Shown here one piece after another: positions 1 through 8,493 of a stretch of DNA of 64,000 bases. The DNA is from Streptomyces sp. SJL17-4 (lineage in GTDB: Bacteria > Actinomycetota > Actinomycetes > Streptomycetales > Streptomycetaceae). The notes beneath the pieces were generated by a model. The model was not told the origin of the DNA. It did not search any database and saw nothing but the letters and a program-made list of their open reading frames with translations. Position 1 is the stretch's first letter. Every line of letters starts with the position of its first letter. The position numbers and the translations under genes were made by a program. The DNA lies in assembly GCF_036826855.1 (NCBI RefSeq), contig NZ_CP104578.1, positions 3,100,001 to 3,164,000 of the forward strand, read 5' to 3'.

Positions 1-609
1 GCCCGGTTCGTCCGCCTCGGGGACGGTCTCGCGGCGGGGGCCGGGGACGAACGGCGCCTGGGGGGCCGCCTGTTCGGTCCCGTCGGGGCGGGGGGCGCCG
101 TGCCGTGGCGCGTACGGCCGGGGCGCGGAGCCCTCCTCGTGCTGCGGATGTCCGCCCCGTACGGAGCCGCCGTAGACGGGGACACCGTGCGCGGGGGTCC
201 CGAGGGCCGCGTGCGTCCCGGTGTCGTGGGCCCCACCGCCGTACCCGGGGCCACCGTAGGAGGGAGTGCCGTGCGCGGGAGTCCCGTGGACCGGCGTGCC
301 GTGCGCGGGGGTTCCGTACATGGGGGTGCCCTGTGCCGGCGTCCCGTGCCTCGGGGTGCCCTGCGCCGGGGTGTACATCGGGGTTCCGTGGGCAGGAGTC
401 CCGTACACCGGGGATCCGTGCGCCGGGGTCCCCGTCGGGTCCTGGCCTCCGCCGCCCGTGGTCCTGCGGCGGCGTCCCGTGCCGCCCTGCGGCGGGCGGG
501 CGGTCTGCGTGCCCGGTGTCCCGGCCGCCGGCGGGGCCTGTTGGGCGGCCGACTGCTGTCCGGTGTCGGACACCGACGGCGCGGAGCCCTTGCGACTATG
601 TCGTCCCAC
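1..609 (-). CDS. Repeat-linker protein, N-terminal part (possible DUF3152 protein)
   Basis: Only the first 203 codons are present; the gene runs off the left edge. It starts at a GTG 8 nt beyond the stop of the upstream hydrolase gene, with GGGAG about a dozen nt before it. The N-terminus VGRHSRKG recalls a Streptomyces family whose C-terminal part is a DUF3152 (metalloprotease-like) domain. That domain lies outside the window, so the family call is inference. Residues 46-49 are Arg (RRRR), and residues about 58-145 are a low-complexity linker built from five-residue steps such as GTPAH, GTPAQ and GTPMY. A very similar linker occurs in the cell-wall protein at 46234-48513. The gene is probably co-transcribed with the hydrolase. 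Confidence 0.6.
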   Translation of the reverse strand, partial: MGRHSRKGSAPSVSDTGQQSAAQQAPPAAGTPGTQTARPPQGGTGRRRRTTGGGGQDPTGTPAHGSPVYGTPAHGTPMYTPAQGTPRHGTPAQGTPMYGTPAHGTPVHGTPAHGTPSYGGPGYGGGAHDTGTHAALGTPAHGVPVYGGSVRGGHPQHEEGSAPRPYAPRHGAPRPDGTEQAAPQAPFVPGPRRETVPEADEPG

Positions 610-617
610 GCCCCGGA

Positions 618-1586
618 TCAGCTCCCGCCGTGATCGGCGATCAGGTCCCGGGCGGCCTGTGCGACCGTCTCGGGGTACTCCATCATCGCCACGTGCCCCG
701 CCTCGGGAAGGGTCAGCAGGCGCGAGCCGCGGAAGGCCGCGGCCGCCTTCCGGGCCATCCGGTACGAGACGAGCTGGTCGCGCCCACCGTAGACGAGGAG
801 CGTCGGCGCGAGAACCCGTTCGGCCTGCCGCCACAGTCCGTGCTGGCCGCCGAGCGTGTACGCGTCGACGATGCCGCGCGAGGAGCGGGCCATCGCGTCC
901 CAGAAGTACGGGAGCTCAAGGCGCCGCTCCATCTCCTCGACGGCGTACCTGAGGCCCTCGTCGGTGACCCGCCCGGGATCCCCGTAACAGAGCGCGAGGA
1001 CACCGCGGACGCGCTGCTCGGGCGTCCAGTCCCTGGTGAGCCTCGCGAAGGCCGAGGCGACGCCGGGCACCGCGAGCAGCACCGTGGGCCAGGCCGTGCG
1101 CTGGGCGCGCAGCTCGGGCAGCGCCGGCGAGACGAGGGTGAGGGTGCGGACCAGGTCGGGACGCGCCGCTGCGACGCGGGTGGCGACGGCGCCGCCCAGC
1201 GAGTTGCCGAAGAGATGGACCGGTCCCCGACCCGTGGAGTCGAGGAACCGGATGACGGCGCGCGCGTGCCCGGTGACCGAGTAGTTGCCGTCGTCGGGCG
1301 GCGGCGAGTCGCCGAAGCCGGGCAGGTCGACCGCCTCGCCGTCGACGACGTCCGCGAGCAGCGGCATCAGGGTGGACCAGTTCTGCGAGGAACCACCGAG
1401 GCCGTGGACGTACAGCGCGGGCGGCAGACCGGGCTGGACGCCCGGCCGGGCACGCACGGTGAGAGTGAGTCCGGGCAGCGAGACGGAGCGGAGCTCCTCG
1501 CCGTCGGCGACCCGTACGGCGCGCGCGGGGCGCGACGCGGGTGGCGCGGCAGCGGTCCGGGTTTCCGGCAGCTCGGTCGACGACAT
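618..1586 (-). CDS. alpha/beta hydrolase
   Basis: A 322-residue cytoplasmic alpha/beta-hydrolase fold protein of unknown substrate. The oxyanion-hole segment HGLGG is at 61-65, the nucleophile elbow GNSLGG at 127-132 (Ser129), a probable acid Asp270 lies in GGRDQ, and His298 in EAGHV completes the triad. The length is normal for monodomain esterases or lyase-like hydrolases. There is no signal peptide; residues 10-25 are Ala/Pro-rich. It begins at ATG 1586 and is followed after 8 nt by the repeat-linker gene. The acidic small protein and TetR gene are divergent. The fold is certain, the substrate is not. Confidence 0.85.
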   Translation of the reverse strand: MSSTELPETRTAAAPPASRPARAVRVADGEELRSVSLPGLTLTVRARPGVQPGLPPALYVHGLGGSSQNWSTLMPLLADVVDGEAVDLPGFGDSPPPDDGNYSVTGHARAVIRFLDSTGRGPVHLFGNSLGGAVATRVAAARPDLVRTLTLVSPALPELRAQRTAWPTVLLAVPGVASAFARLTRDWTPEQRVRGVLALCYGDPGRVTDEGLRYAVEEMERRLELPYFWDAMARSSRGIVDAYTLGGQHGLWRQAERVLAPTLLVYGGRDQLVSYRMARKAAAAFRGSRLLTLPEAGHVAMMEYPETVAQAARDLIADHGGS

Positions 1587-1727
1587 GGCCGCAATATTAC
1601 GAGACGATCACGCGCCGACGCGTGTGGGTGCGGTCACAGGTGCGTATGCGGCGAGCCGCGTGTGCTCCTACGCTCGGAGAGAGGGCCATCGGAGACGACC
1701 GCGACCCGCAGCTCCGGAAGGAACCTC

Positions 1728-1943
1728 ATGACTGTCGATCCGACCGAGCCGGACACATTCCCCGAGGAAGAGGACGTCGTGCTGGACCAGGAGATCCCGG
1801 AGGCCGACGCTGCCGAGCAGCACACCGAACTGCAGCAACGCGAGGACGAACCGGTCACCCATGTCGAGCGCGACTCGGCGAACGAGGCGGACTCGTCCGA
1901 ACAGACGCGTGTCGTCACCCTGGACGAGGACGACTACCGCTGA
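1728..1943 (+). CDS. Small acidic hypothetical protein
   Basis: A 71-residue protein beginning at ATG 1728 behind GGAAGGAA. About 25 of 71 residues are Asp or Glu, with the cluster EEED near the N-terminus and DEDDY at the C-terminus, and there is no hydrophobic segment. It is likely an intrinsically disordered cytoplasmic protein. I recognise no domain. Third-position GC and the good ribosome site argue that it is real. It sits between the divergent hydrolase and the TetR gene. Confidence 0.65.
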   Translation: MTVDPTEPDTFPEEEDVVLDQEIPEADAAEQHTELQQREDEPVTHVERDSANEADSSEQTRVVTLDEDDYR

Positions 1944-2107
1944 GCGGACGGCTTACCGCTGATTTGTTCGGTTTAATCTTGAATCGACTGTCGACCTGGG
2001 CGTCCGGTCCGTGAAATTCTGCGTTCGCACCGCGCACAGCCGGGTTACCCAAAAGTACGATGGCGGCGCGCGCGACAGCGTGCATGGATCGATTTTTGGG
2101 AGGCCGC

Positions 2108-2767
2108 GTGAGCGCCATCGAGCAGACAGAGGCAGCACGCCCTCGGGGCACGCGCCTGCCGCGACGTGCCCGACGGAACCAGCTCCTCGGCGCCGCCCAG
2201 GAGGTCTTCGTCGCCCAGGGGTACCACTCGGCCGCGATGGACGACATCGCCGAGCGCGCGGGTGTCAGCAAGCCGGTGCTCTACCAGCACTTCCCCGGGA
2301 AGCTGGAGCTCTACCTGGCCCTGCTCGACCAGCACTGCGAGTCCCTTCTCCTCGCGGTCCGCACGGCCCTCGCCTCCACCACCGACAACAAGTTGCGCGT
2401 CGCGGCCACGATGGACGCCTACTTCGCGTACGTCGAGGACGAGGGCGGTGCCTTCCGGCTCGTCTTCGAGTCCGATCTGACCAACGAACCGGCCGTACGC
2501 GAGCGCGTGGACCGGGTCAGCCTGCAGTGCGCCGAGGCGATCTCCGACGTCATCGCCGAGGACACCGGCCTCTCCAAGGACGAGTCGATGCTGCTCGCCG
2601 TGGGCCTCGGCGGCGTCTCCCAGGTCGTCGCCCGCTACTGGCTGTCGAGCGGGTCCGCCATCCCGCGCGACAAGGCGGTCGGACTGCTGACCTCGCTCGC
2701 CTGGCGCGGCATCGCCGGCTTCCCGCTGCACGCGGTGGACGGCCAGCTGAGCGCCGAGGGTCACTGA
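2108..2767 (+). CDS. TetR-family transcriptional regulator
   Basis: A 219-residue TetR/AcrR-type repressor. The N-terminal helix-turn-helix spans about residues 44-62 (DDIAERAGVSKPVLYQHF), followed by the usual FPGKLELY segment; the ligand domain is diverged. The start chosen is GTG 2108, with GGGAGG at 2098-2103. An in-frame ATG at 2084 would add eight residues, so the start is not settled. The upstream stretch 1950-2080 is relatively AT-rich and probably contains the promoter and an autoregulatory operator. Its target is unknown. The neighbours are a small acidic protein and a DUF3107 gene transcribed in the same direction. Confidence 0.88.
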   Translation: MSAIEQTEAARPRGTRLPRRARRNQLLGAAQEVFVAQGYHSAAMDDIAERAGVSKPVLYQHFPGKLELYLALLDQHCESLLLAVRTALASTTDNKLRVAATMDAYFAYVEDEGGAFRLVFESDLTNEPAVRERVDRVSLQCAEAISDVIAEDTGLSKDESMLLAVGLGGVSQVVARYWLSSGSAIPRDKAVGLLTSLAWRGIAGFPLHAVDGQLSAEGH

Positions 2768-2893
2768 GCATTCCCGGGAGCTGTTCGCTCCTGGCGTGCG
2801 GCGACTGAGCCGTACGCGTCCCCTCACCGGGCTAATGTGTGCAGCGTACGGCGCGGTATTCGCGCAACGCTGACCGTTCGGAGGGACATAGCC

Positions 2894-3121
2894 GTGGAGG
2901 TCAAGATCGGCGTGCAGCACGCACCCCGGGAGATCGTTCTGGAGAGCGGGCAGTCCGCCGAGGAGGTGGAGCGCGCCGTGGCCGACGCGCTGGCCGGCAA
3001 GGCGCAGCTGCTCAGCCTTTCGGACGAGAAGGGCCGCAAGATCCTCATCCCGGCCGAGAAGATCGCGTACGTGGAACTCGGCGAGCCCGCCGTGCGCCGC
3101 GTGGGTTTCGGCGCGCTCTGA
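2894..3121 (+). CDS. DUF3107 domain-containing protein
   Basis: A 75-residue protein with the whole length of the actinobacterial DUF3107 family (MEVKIGVQ... ...VGFGAL). It begins at GTG 2894 with GGAGG at 2880-2884. The sequence predicts a small alpha/beta cytoplasmic protein with an N-terminal beta strand, then an acidic helix, then the motif KILIPAEKIAYVE. Its biochemical role is unknown. A strong hairpin terminator follows directly. Confidence 0.85.
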   Translation: MEVKIGVQHAPREIVLESGQSAEEVERAVADALAGKAQLLSLSDEKGRKILIPAEKIAYVELGEPAVRRVGFGAL

Positions 3122-3138
3122 GCCCAGGATCTACGGGA

Positions 3139-3175
3139 AGGGCCCGGTGGACCGTCATGGTCCACCGGGCCCTTC
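3139..3175 (+). terminator. Rho-independent-like terminator after DUF3107
   Basis: Arms AAGGGCCCGGTGGACC (3139-3154) and its complement (from 3159) enclose a four-base loop GTCA. The stem is long and GC-rich, followed by a short TCG-rich tail without a clear U-run, as is common in Streptomyces. It lies 18 nt after the DUF3107 stop. Confidence 0.8.
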
Positions 3176-3288
3176 GTCTGTCCGAATGACCACGTCAGGG
3201 GGTCGGGGAGGATTGCCTTCCGGAGTGCCGGGGTAGGAAAAGCATCGACCGCACCACCCGCCCCGCACCCCTCGCGAGGTGATCCGCC

Positions 3289-3558
3289 TTGTTCCTGGAA
3301 GCCCTCGGCTCCGCCCTGCTCGGTTTCGCCCTGGCCTGGGCCGCCGTGCTCCGGCTGCCCGACCGCCTCCCCGTCCGGGGGATCGTCCTCGCCACCGGCG
3401 CGCTGGGCGGCGTCTTCGGCGCGCTCGTCACCCACGGGGCCCTCGGCCCCGGTCATTTCCTCGCCACCCTGATCGGTGCGGTGGCGGTGGCGGCGGTGCT
3501 GCTCTCGCTGCTGATCAGGCCGGCCTCACGGCGACTGCGACGATCAGCGGCGGTCTGA
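3289..3558 (+). CDS. Small membrane protein
   Basis: An 89-residue hydrophobic protein starting at TTG 3289, chosen because GAGGTGATC lies just upstream at 3276-3284. Three hydrophobic stretches are visible: residues about 4-20, 30-48 and 56-75. A basic tail (RRLRR) follows and probably faces the cytoplasm. I recognise no named family. It converges on the ferritin-like gene. Moderately confident that it is real, from the ribosome site and third-position GC. Confidence 0.6.
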   Translation: MFLEALGSALLGFALAWAAVLRLPDRLPVRGIVLATGALGGVFGALVTHGALGPGHFLATLIGAVAVAAVLLSLLIRPASRRLRRSAAV

Positions 3559-3600
3559 GCGACCGCCGCCCCTCTGCCGCGCGGAGTGCCGTGAAGGAAC

Positions 3601-4323
3601 TCAGGCGGCCAGGCCGAGCGCGGCCATGCGCTTGGTGTGGGCCTCGGTGATCCGGGAGAACATCCGGCCGACCTCCGCGAGGTCGAAACCGTCCGCGACA
3701 CCGCCGACCAGCATGGTCGACAGCGCGTCGCGCTCGGCGACCACACGCTGCGCCTGCGAGAGCGCCTCGCCCATCAGACGGCGCGCCCAGAGCGCGAGCC
3801 GGCCGCCGACGCGCGGGTCGGCGTCGATCGCGGCGCGGACCTTCTCCACGGCGAAGTTGCCGTGGCCGGTGTCGTCGAGCACGGAGACGACGAGCCCGCG
3901 CGTGTCGGAGTCGAGCCGGGCCGCGACCTCCCGGTAGAAGTCACTGGCGATCGAGTCGCCGACGTACGCCTTGACCAGGCCCTCCAGCCAGTCCGACGGC
4001 GCGGTCTGGCGGTGGAAGTCGTCGAGCGCCTTGGCGAAGGGCTCCATGGCCGCGGTCGGCTCGGCGTCGACGGCGGCGAGACGGTCGCGCAGCCGCTCGA
4101 AGTGGTGGAACTCGGCGGAGGCCATCTTCGCCAGCTCCGCCTTGTCCGCGAGGGTCGGCGCCAGCTTGGCGTCCTCGGCGAGCCGTTCGAAGGCCGCGAG
4201 CTCTCCGTAGGCGAGGGCGCCGAGGAGGTCGATGACGGCGGCGCGGTACTGCGGCTCGGCGGAAGCCGTCGCCCAGTCCTTGGCTGCGATCCCGGTGGGT
4301 GTGGCGTTGTCAGGCGTCTCCAT
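3601..4323 (-). CDS. Ferritin-like fold protein (MiaE-like diiron hydroxylase family)
   Basis: A 240-residue helical protein of the group named ferritin-like fold-containing protein in Streptomyces, sometimes related to the tRNA hydroxylase MiaE. Candidate diiron ligands are the Glu in GELAAFERL and the EFHHFERL motif. The second E-x-x-H is degenerate (DDTGHGNF), so catalysis is uncertain. The start is ATG 4323: TATTGT lies exactly 7 nt before it and there is no Shine-Dalgarno sequence, so a leaderless transcript is likely. An in-frame extension upstream to 4413 has no support. It is divergent from the DEAD-box helicase. Confidence 0.75.
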   Translation of the reverse strand: METPDNATPTGIAAKDWATASAEPQYRAAVIDLLGALAYGELAAFERLAEDAKLAPTLADKAELAKMASAEFHHFERLRDRLAAVDAEPTAAMEPFAKALDDFHRQTAPSDWLEGLVKAYVGDSIASDFYREVAARLDSDTRGLVVSVLDDTGHGNFAVEKVRAAIDADPRVGGRLALWARRLMGEALSQAQRVVAERDALSTMLVGGVADGFDLAEVGRMFSRITEAHTKRMAALGLAA

Positions 4324-4330
4324 GGAGCGC

Positions 4331-4336
4331 ACAATA
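4331..4336 (-). promoter_or_regulatory. -10-like hexamer of the ferritin-like gene (leaderless)
   Basis: On the minus strand this reads TATTGT, fitting TANNNT, and is separated by 7 nt from ATG 4323. Transcription would start at or next to the A of the start codon. Confidence 0.45.
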
Positions 4337-4712
4337 GCCCGCTCGGGCACCGGGGGAAGGCGCTGGTCAGTCAGTGTGACCGTGCCCTCATCACCATTTC
4401 TCTCAACACACATGCGCGATTCCGGGGTACAGTGATAAGGCGCCTGCTGAGTATGCGGACATGCTTTCGCACGTTCGGACGTATTCGGTGGGCCGACTCA
4501 TGAATGAGGATGCCCGGTCGGTGGCCCGATCGGCTCCGGCCCGACAGCCCTTCCGGCGGACCCGCGGAAGGGTCACCTCAGCGGTACGACGCTCGAGCGA
4601 CGGCAGTGGTCCCGTGCCACCCGGCAGCGATCCCACGATCGCGCCGACAGTTCCCGGCACGGTACGACCCCCTTCGTTCGCCTCGCACCGCGTCCACAGA
4701 AGAGGCAGCACC
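4337..4712 (+). other. Helicase leader/promoter region without a convincing gene
   Basis: Divergent promoter region of about 375 bp. TACAGT at 4428-4433 is a candidate -10 for the helicase. The stretch 4500-4712 is open in the helicase frame (ATG at 4500), but its third positions are clearly less GC-rich than in the real gene and its predicted sequence is unconserved-looking Arg/Pro/Ser-rich. I therefore read it as a long 5' leader rather than coding DNA. Confidence 0.5.
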
Positions 4713-7475
4713 CTGACTACGACTTTCCGAGACCTCGGAATCCTCCCCGAGACGGCCGAAGCCCTTGAGGCCGTCGGCATCGTCACCCCCTTCCCCATCC
4801 AGGAGATGACCCTCCCGGTCGCCCTGACCGGCACCGATGTCATCGGCCAGGCCAAGACCGGCACCGGCAAGACCCTCGGTTTCGGTCTGCCGATCCTGGA
4901 GCGCGTCACCGTTCCCATGGACGTCGAGGCCGGCCGGGCGAAGCCCGAGCAGCTGACCGACGCCCCGCAGGCGCTCGTCGTCGTCCCCACCCGCGAGCTG
5001 TGCCAGCAGGTCACCAACGACCTCCTCACCGCCGGCAAGGTGCGCAACGTCCGCGTGCTCGCCATCTACGGCGGCCGGGCGTACGAGCCCCAGGTCGAGG
5101 CGCTGAAGAAGGGCGTCGACGTCGTCGTCGGCACCCCCGGCCGTCTGCTCGACCTGGCCGGCCAGCGCAAGCTCGACCTGTCCCACGTCAAGGTCCTCGT
5201 CCTGGACGAGGCCGACGAGATGCTCGACCTGGGCTTCCTGCCCGACGTCGAGAAGATCATCAACATGCTTCCGGCGAAGCGTCAGACCATGCTGTTCTCG
5301 GCGACCATGCCGGGCGCGGTCATCGGCCTGGCCCGCCGCTACATGTCGCAGCCGACGCACATCCGCGCCACCTCGCCCGACGGCGAGGGCGCCACCGTCG
5401 CCAACATCAAGCAGCACGTCTACCGCGCGCACAACATGGACAAGCCGGAGCTGGTCTCCCGCATCCTGCAGGCCAACGGCCGCGGGCTCGCGATGATCTT
5501 CTGCCGCACCAAGCGCACGGCCGCCGACATCGCCGAGCAGCTGGAGCGTCGCGGCTTCGCCTCCGGCGCCGTCCACGGCGACCTCGGCCAGGGCGCCCGC
5601 GAGCAGGCGCTGCGCGCCTTCCGCAACGGCAAGGTCGACGTGCTCGTCTGCACCGACGTCGCCGCCCGTGGCATCGACGTCGAGGGCGTCACCCACGTCA
5701 TCAACTACCAGTCGCCGGAGGACGAGAAGACCTTCCTCCACCGCGTCGGCCGCACCGGCCGCGCGGGCAACAAGGGCACCGCCGTGACCCTGGTCGACTG
5801 GGACGACATCCCGCGCTGGCAGCTCATCAACAAGGCTCTTGAGCTGGACTTCCACGACCCGGTCGAGACGTACTCCTCGTCCCCGCACCTCTTCGAGGAG
5901 CTGGACATCCCGGCGGGCACCAAGGGCATCCTGCCCCGCGCCGAGCGGACCCGTGCGGGTCTGGGCGCGGAGGAGCTCGAGGACCTGGGCGAGCCCGGCG
6001 GACGCCGTGCGCGCGGTCCGAAGAACGACAGGAACGAGCGGACCGAGCGGACCGAGGAGCGCCCGGAGCGGACGCGGACCCCGCGTCAGCGCCGTCGTAC
6101 CCGTGGCGGCGAGCTCGACGACGCCGCGGCGCCGGCGGCCTCCGCGGCCCCGGCCGTCGAGACCGCGCCGGTGACGGACGAGGCGAAGGCCGAGTCCGGC
6201 CCGCGCACCCCGCGTCGCCGCCGTCGCACCCGTGTCGGCGCCCCGGGCTCGGCGCCGGTGGCCCAGGCCGCCCAGTCGGCTCCGGCCGCCCAGGCCGCGC
6301 CCGCGGCTGTTGCCCAGGCCGAGCGGAAGGCTCCGGCCGCCCGGACCGTGGTCGAGGACGCCGCCCCGGCGCCCGTGGCCGCCGTGGTCGAGGCCGCCGT
6401 GGTCGAGGCCCCGGCCGCCGAGTCGAAGGCCCCGCGCCGCCGCAGCCGTACCGCCGCCCGTCCGGAGGCCGTGCGCACCGCGCCCGCCGCCCCGGCCCCG
6501 GTGGCCCAGGAGCCGACCCCGGCCCCGCGCCGTCGTCGTCCCCGGGTGGCCCGCCCGGTCGAGGACACCGTGTCGTTCCAGACGGTCGAGACGGCCGCTG
6601 CCGCCCTGCGCGCCGCGAAGGCCGCGCCGGTCGTCGAGGCGCCCGTCGCCGTGGCGCCGGTCGTGGAGGCCCCGGCCGCCGAGGAGCCGAAGCGGGCTCC
6701 CCGTCGCCGTACCGCCAAGAAGGCCGTCGTGGAGCCGGTCGCCGAGACCGTCGCCGCCGCTCCGGTGGTGGCCGAGCCGGTCGCGGCCGCTGTCGCGCCC
6801 GTCGAGGCCGTCGTCGAGGCCGCCGCGGCGGTCACGGCCGAGGTTCCCGCGCCGCGTCGTCGCCGTGTGGTGCGGAAGGCCGCCGGTTCGCCGGTGACCT
6901 CCACCCCGGTCGTCGAGCCCGTCGTCGAGCCGGCGCCCGCGCCGGTCGTCGAGGAGGAGCCGAAGAAGCCCGCGCGTCGCCGTGTGGTCCGGAAGGCCGC
7001 CGGTTCGCCGGCCACGTCCACCGCGGCCGCGACCGTGATCGTCACTACCCCGGTCACCAAGGCGGCCCCGGCCGTCGTCGCCGAGGCCCCGGCCGTCGTC
7101 GAGGCCGCTCCGGCCGTCGTCGAGACCCCGGTCGTCGAGGCGCCGGTCGTCGAGGCCCCGGTCGAGGAGCCGAAGAAGGCTCCCCGTCGCCGTACCGCCA
7201 AGAAGGCCGTCGCGGAGCCGGTGGTCGCCGAGACCGTCGCCGCCGTCGAGGCTCCGGCCGCCGAGGAGGCCCCGAAGGCTCCCCGTCGTCGCGCGGCCAA
7301 GAAGGCCGTCGCCGCCGAGGCGCCCGACGCCTCGGAGCCGAAGAAGCCGACCCGTCGCCGTACGACGAAGAAGGCCGCCGCGGAGCCGGTCGCCGAGGCC
7401 GTCGAGGCCGAGGCCCCGAAGGCCCCGCGCCGTCGCACCACCAAGAAGGCGGCGGCCGCTCAGCCCGAGAGCTGA
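4713..7475 (+). CDS. DEAD-box RNA helicase with long repetitive basic tail
   Basis: ATP-dependent RNA helicase, about 920 residues. The core (about 1-400) has the Q motif FPIQ (27-30), Walker A AKTGTGKT (47-54), PTREL, TPGR, DEAD (165-168), SAT (196-198), ARGID and HRVGRTGR (343-350). Residues about 430-920 are low-complexity Ala/Pro/Val with repeated basic units such as APRRRTAKKA and RRRVVRKAAGSP, resembling histone-like tails and probably binding RNA. The family normally starts as MTTTFRDLGI. Here the matching codon is CTG 4713, preceded by AGAAGAGG at 4698-4705 with a 7-nt spacer. The alternative is ATG 4500 with a weak ribosome site. A role in cold or stress RNA metabolism is inferred from the family. 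Confidence 0.9.
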   Translation: MTTTFRDLGILPETAEALEAVGIVTPFPIQEMTLPVALTGTDVIGQAKTGTGKTLGFGLPILERVTVPMDVEAGRAKPEQLTDAPQALVVVPTRELCQQVTNDLLTAGKVRNVRVLAIYGGRAYEPQVEALKKGVDVVVGTPGRLLDLAGQRKLDLSHVKVLVLDEADEMLDLGFLPDVEKIINMLPAKRQTMLFSATMPGAVIGLARRYMSQPTHIRATSPDGEGATVANIKQHVYRAHNMDKPELVSRILQANGRGLAMIFCRTKRTAADIAEQLERRGFASGAVHGDLGQGAREQALRAFRNGKVDVLVCTDVAARGIDVEGVTHVINYQSPEDEKTFLHRVGRTGRAGNKGTAVTLVDWDDIPRWQLINKALELDFHDPVETYSSSPHLFEELDIPAGTKGILPRAERTRAGLGAEELEDLGEPGGRRARGPKNDRNERTERTEERPERTRTPRQRRRTRGGELDDAAAPAASAAPAVETAPVTDEAKAESGPRTPRRRRRTRVGAPGSAPVAQAAQSAPAAQAAPAAVAQAERKAPAARTVVEDAAPAPVAAVVEAAVVEAPAAESKAPRRRSRTAARPEAVRTAPAAPAPVAQEPTPAPRRRRPRVARPVEDTVSFQTVETAAAALRAAKAAPVVEAPVAVAPVVEAPAAEEPKRAPRRRTAKKAVVEPVAETVAAAPVVAEPVAAAVAPVEAVVEAAAAVTAEVPAPRRRRVVRKAAGSPVTSTPVVEPVVEPAPAPVVEEEPKKPARRRVVRKAAGSPATSTAAATVIVTTPVTKAAPAVVAEAPAVVEAAPAVVETPVVEAPVVEAPVEEPKKAPRRRTAKKAVAEPVVAETVAAVEAPAAEEAPKAPRRRAAKKAVAAEAPDASEPKKPTRRRTTKKAAAEPVAEAVEAEAPKAPRRRTTKKAAAAQPES

Positions 7476-7491
7476 TCCCGCCCGCCCTCAT

Positions 7492-7531
7492 GACCGCGGC
7501 CCGGCCCCTCCCCAGGGGCCGGGCCGCGGTC
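7492..7531 (+). terminator. Terminator after the helicase
   Basis: A perfect 17-bp stem (7492-7508 with 7515-7531) around a six-base loop, located 17 nt after the helicase stop. Confidence 0.8.
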
Positions 7532-7593
7532 GTGTGATCAACAACGTTCGTCGTACGGACAGGGGGTCCCGGGCCGGCCTCGGCGCGCGCGGT

Positions 7594-7599
7594 TACAGT
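7594..7599 (+). promoter_or_regulatory. -10-like hexamer of hydrolase gene (leaderless)
   Basis: TACAGT lies 6 nt before ATG 7606 and no ribosome site is visible in between, suggesting a leaderless mRNA. I see no clear -35 hexamer. Confidence 0.45.
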
Positions 7600-7605
7600 C
7601 CAGAC

Positions 7606-8493
7606 ATGAGCAAGCCCCGGTCCCTCCTCCTGCCGCCCGGCACCCGTGCCCACCACCTCGTGACCGCGCGGGGCGAATTCGCCGTGCTCGACACGGAGCC
7701 CCGGGGCGAGCGGCGCGGGACGGTGCTGCTGCTGCCGGGGTACACCGGCAGCAAGGAGGACTTCCTGGCCCTGCTCGGTCCGCTGAGCGAGGCCGGGTAC
7801 CGGGCCGTGGCGGTGGACGGGCGCGGTCAGTACCAGTCCCCGGGCCCGCGCGGCCGGGCCGGCTACCGCCGCAGGGCGCTCGCGCTCGACGCGGTGGCGC
7901 AGGCCGCGGCGCTGGGCGACGGCCCGGTCCATCTGCTCGGCCACTCGTTCGGCGGCCTGGTGGCCCGCGGGGCCGCCTCGCTCGCCCCCGCCGCCTTCCG
8001 CTCCCTCACCCTGCTCTCCTCGGGCCCGGGCCGGGTCGCCCGGCCGCAGCGCGTCCGGGTGCGCGTGCTGCGCGTCTCCCTCGCGTTCCTGTCGAAGGAG
8101 CGGGTGTGGCAGCTGATGTGCTGGCTGGACAGCCGGGGCGAGGAGCCGGACACCGACGACAGGCCGCAGCTCGCGGGCTTCCTGCGGCGGCGCTGGATGC
8201 GGACCCGGATCGCGCAACTGGCGGGCGCCGGGCGGCTGCTGCTCAGCCGTCAGGACGGTACGGCGGAGCTCGCCGCGCTGCGGATGCCGCTGCACATCGC
8301 GTACGGGGCGGACGAGATGGTCTGGCCCACGGCCGCGCTCGCGGCGACGGCCGCTCGTACGGGAGCGCACCACACGGTGGTGGCGGGCGCCGGCCACTCC
8401 CCCAACGTGTCGCACCCGCAGGAGCTGACGGACCGCCTCACCGGCTTCTGGGAGCGGACGGCGGCCCCCGCCGGAATCGGCACCGCCCGCTGA
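7606..8493 (+). CDS. alpha/beta hydrolase
   Basis: A 295-residue alpha/beta-hydrolase. The oxyanion segment PGYTGSK is at about 44-50, the nucleophile elbow GHSFGG at 112-117 (Ser114), the probable acid Asp lies in YGADEM, and the probable catalytic His in AGAGHS. There is no signal peptide or membrane span. It starts at ATG 7606. Its last codons and stop lie in the first copy of a 35-bp tandem repeat, so its C-terminus AAPAGIGTAR may vary among strains. It converges on the NYN-domain gene. Substrate unknown. Confidence 0.83.
   Translation: MSKPRSLLLPPGTRAHHLVTARGEFAVLDTEPRGERRGTVLLLPGYTGSKEDFLALLGPLSEAGYRAVAVDGRGQYQSPGPRGRAGYRRRALALDAVAQAAALGDGPVHLLGHSFGGLVARGAASLAPAAFRSLTLLSSGPGRVARPQRVRVRVLRVSLAFLSKERVWQLMCWLDSRGEEPDTDDRPQLAGFLRRRWMRTRIAQLAGAGRLLLSRQDGTAELAALRMPLHIAYGADEMVWPTAALAATAARTGAHHTVVAGAGHSPNVSHPQELTDRLTGFWERTAAPAGIGTAR

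Noticed and set aside
266..430. Regularly spaced repeats that look like a CRISPR-type array
   Set aside because: The period is about 15-30 bp with no unique spacers; they encode the GTPxx linker of the minus-strand protein. The same holds for 47640-47910.
4461..4712. N-terminal extension of the helicase from 4461 or 4500
   Set aside because: Codon bias is weak and the sequence is unlike the family N-terminus; treated as leader, although not excluded.
6086..7444. Long open frame on the minus strand opposite the helicase tail
   Set aside because: It mirrors the repetitive GC-rich coding sequence of the helicase and has no ribosome site or recognisable domain.
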